Source: an uncultured Alphaproteobacteria bacterium (GTDB taxonomy: Bacteria > Pseudomonadota > Alphaproteobacteria > Bin95). From it: DNA of 6,703 bases. A model generated the notes under the pieces. The model saw only the letters and a list, made by a program, of their open reading frames with translations. It made no database searches and was not told the DNA's origin. The stretch spans positions 1 through 6,703 of the forward strand of contig CAJXVF010000128.1 in NCBI GenBank assembly GCA_913060845.1. The letters run 5' to 3'. The translations under genes and the position numbers were made by a program. This document shows, in pieces, positions 5,919 through 6,703 of this stretch (positions within the stretch are counted from its first letter, which is position 1; every line of letters starts with the position of its first letter).

Positions 5919-6034
5919 GACCTGAAGAACTCCCGCGTGGCAGAATGAAAGTGCTGGCGGCTTTATATCCTACGCTGTCGCATGCTGAAACCCGCGCTTG
6001 CTGTCGCGGTCCGAACCCTCTATCGAACGGCGTT
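5919..6034. other. Divergent gap between the NDUFA9-like and RlmI-like genes
   Basis: This 116-base gap must start transcripts in both directions. The minus-strand side has the TATAAA listed as a possible promoter. On the plus side TTGCTG (5998-6003) and TATCGA (6021-6026) are 17 bases apart, but each matches only three of six consensus bases, and the start point would fall nearly on the ATG, so I do not call it a promoter. Confidence 0.4.
5962..5990 (-). promoter_or_regulatory. Possible promoter of the NDUFA9-like/DJ-1 operon
   Basis: On the minus strand TATAAA (5967-5962) matches five of six bases of the sigma-70 -10 box. TTTCAG (5990-5985) lies 17 bases upstream as a poor -35 box. Transcription would begin near 5955, giving a leader of about 36 bases to the ATG at 5918. 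The -10 is good and the -35 is weak, so this is tentative. Confidence 0.35.
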
Positions 6035-6703
6035 ATGCAAGACACATCACCGCCTTATCCTCGGCTCCGGCTGCTGCCAAAGCGCCACCGCCGCCTGAAA
6101 CTCGGCCACCCTTGGGTCTATTCGAACGAGATGCAGCCGAACCCAGTGCTGAAAGCGCTGGATGCTGGCAGCCTCGTGACCGTTGAAAATGCCGCAGGCG
6201 AACCTGTCGGCACGGCGGTCTTTAACCCGAAGCCACTCGTCGTTGCTCGGATGATCTCCGCCAAGCCGGACGCTGCCTTAGACCAGGCTTATGTAGAAAC
6301 GCGTCTGCAAGCGGCGTTGGCCTTGCGGGAGCGGCTATTCCAGGAGCCATTCTACCGCCTGATCCATGCAGAGACTGATGGCCTACCCGGCGTCATCATC
6401 GATCGCTACGGCGATGTGATTGCGGTGCAAATTAACACGGCAGCATTCGATGTCCGCCGTGAAATGGTGATCGCTGCTATTCAGGCTGTTCTGAATCCTC
6501 GCACGATTGTCATCCGCCTAGCCTCTGCCGCCCGGTTGATGGAAGGCTTGAAGGACGAAGACGATATTATCGTCGGCGATTTGGATGGCCCGATTGAGCT
6601 GCTCGAAAACGGCGTTGTCTTCCTGGCGGACCTGAGCGATGGCCAGAAAACGGGCTGGTTCTTTGATCAGCGCATGAATCGCGCTGCTGTCGCTAATTTG
6701 GCA
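6035..6703 (+). CDS. RlmI-like class I SAM-dependent 23S rRNA methyltransferase (5' part)
   Basis: From the ATG at 6035 the frame is open for 223 codons to the window edge. The translation fits the RlmI (COG1092) family: residues about 10-90 form the PUA RNA-binding domain, with LLPKRHRRLKLGHPWVYSNE (13-32) and GTAVFNPKPLVVARM. This is followed by the family signature HAETDGLPGVIIDRYGD (111-127) and the GQKTGWFFDQRMNR segment (203-216) that precedes the SAM-binding motifs. Characterised members methylate cytosine C5 in 23S rRNA (E. coli RlmI, 396 residues), so roughly the first half is here and the catalytic Cys and SAM motif I lie beyond the window. No clear ribosome binding site precedes 6035. 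An in-frame ATG at 5945 would add 30 residues, but these are unlike the family start, which normally lies a few residues before the LLPxRHxR segment. Confidence 0.87.
   Translation, partial: MQDTSPPYPRLRLLPKRHRRLKLGHPWVYSNEMQPNPVLKALDAGSLVTVENAAGEPVGTAVFNPKPLVVARMISAKPDAALDQAYVETRLQAALALRERLFQEPFYRLIHAETDGLPGVIIDRYGDVIAVQINTAAFDVRREMVIAAIQAVLNPRTIVIRLASAARLMEGLKDEDDIIVGDLDGPIELLENGVVFLADLSDGQKTGWFFDQRMNRAAVANLA

Noticed and set aside
5945..6034. Upstream in-frame ATG as start of the RlmI-like gene
   Set aside because: It would add 30 residues with no family resemblance, has no binding site, and would use up most of the intergenic promoter region.
1..6703. CRISPR array, tRNA, integrase, toxin-antitoxin pair or other defence system
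   Set aside because: I looked on both strands and saw no regularly spaced repeats, cloverleaf, or matching protein motifs.

Overview
The window looks like chromosomal DNA of an alphaproteobacterium. This is inferred from moderately GC-rich coding sequence, an NDUFA9-like protein, an alphaproteobacterial style of stand-alone FecR-domain protein and an RlmI-type methyltransferase. The species cannot be named from the sequence. I see no rRNA, tRNA, CRISPR array, integrase or insertion sequence.

Left part (1-1848, minus strand): a FecR-domain protein with a signal peptide lies upstream of an FG-GAP repeat gene. The FG-GAP gene is broken. Its reading frame stops at 136 in the middle of a repeat unit, and recognisable FG-GAP sequence continues to the window edge in other frames. 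The junction also appears to lack most of one repeat unit. This part is visibly less GC-rich than the rest.

Middle (1849-4313): a 236-base divergent intergenic region carries a CRP-like dyad. It is followed on the plus strand by an exported thioredoxin-fold DUF255 (YyaL/SSP411-like) protein and, 33 bases later, a MaoC-type hot-dog hydratase. A perfect 10-bp inverted repeat spans the stop codon of the first gene and ends just before the ribosome binding site of the second.

Right part (4335-6703): a two-gene minus-strand operon encodes an NDUFA9-like atypical SDR protein and a DJ-1/PfpI protein. The stop codon of the first overlaps the ribosome binding site of the second. The operon converges on maoC. 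Across a 116-base divergent gap, the plus strand carries the first 223 codons of an RlmI-like 23S rRNA methyltransferase that runs off the window.

Most genes are ordinary housekeeping or envelope genes. The points most worth a second look are the decayed FG-GAP gene, the inter-cistronic hairpin, the CRP-like site, and the coupled NDUFA9-like/DJ-1 pair. I found no convincing evidence of a wholly new biological system.
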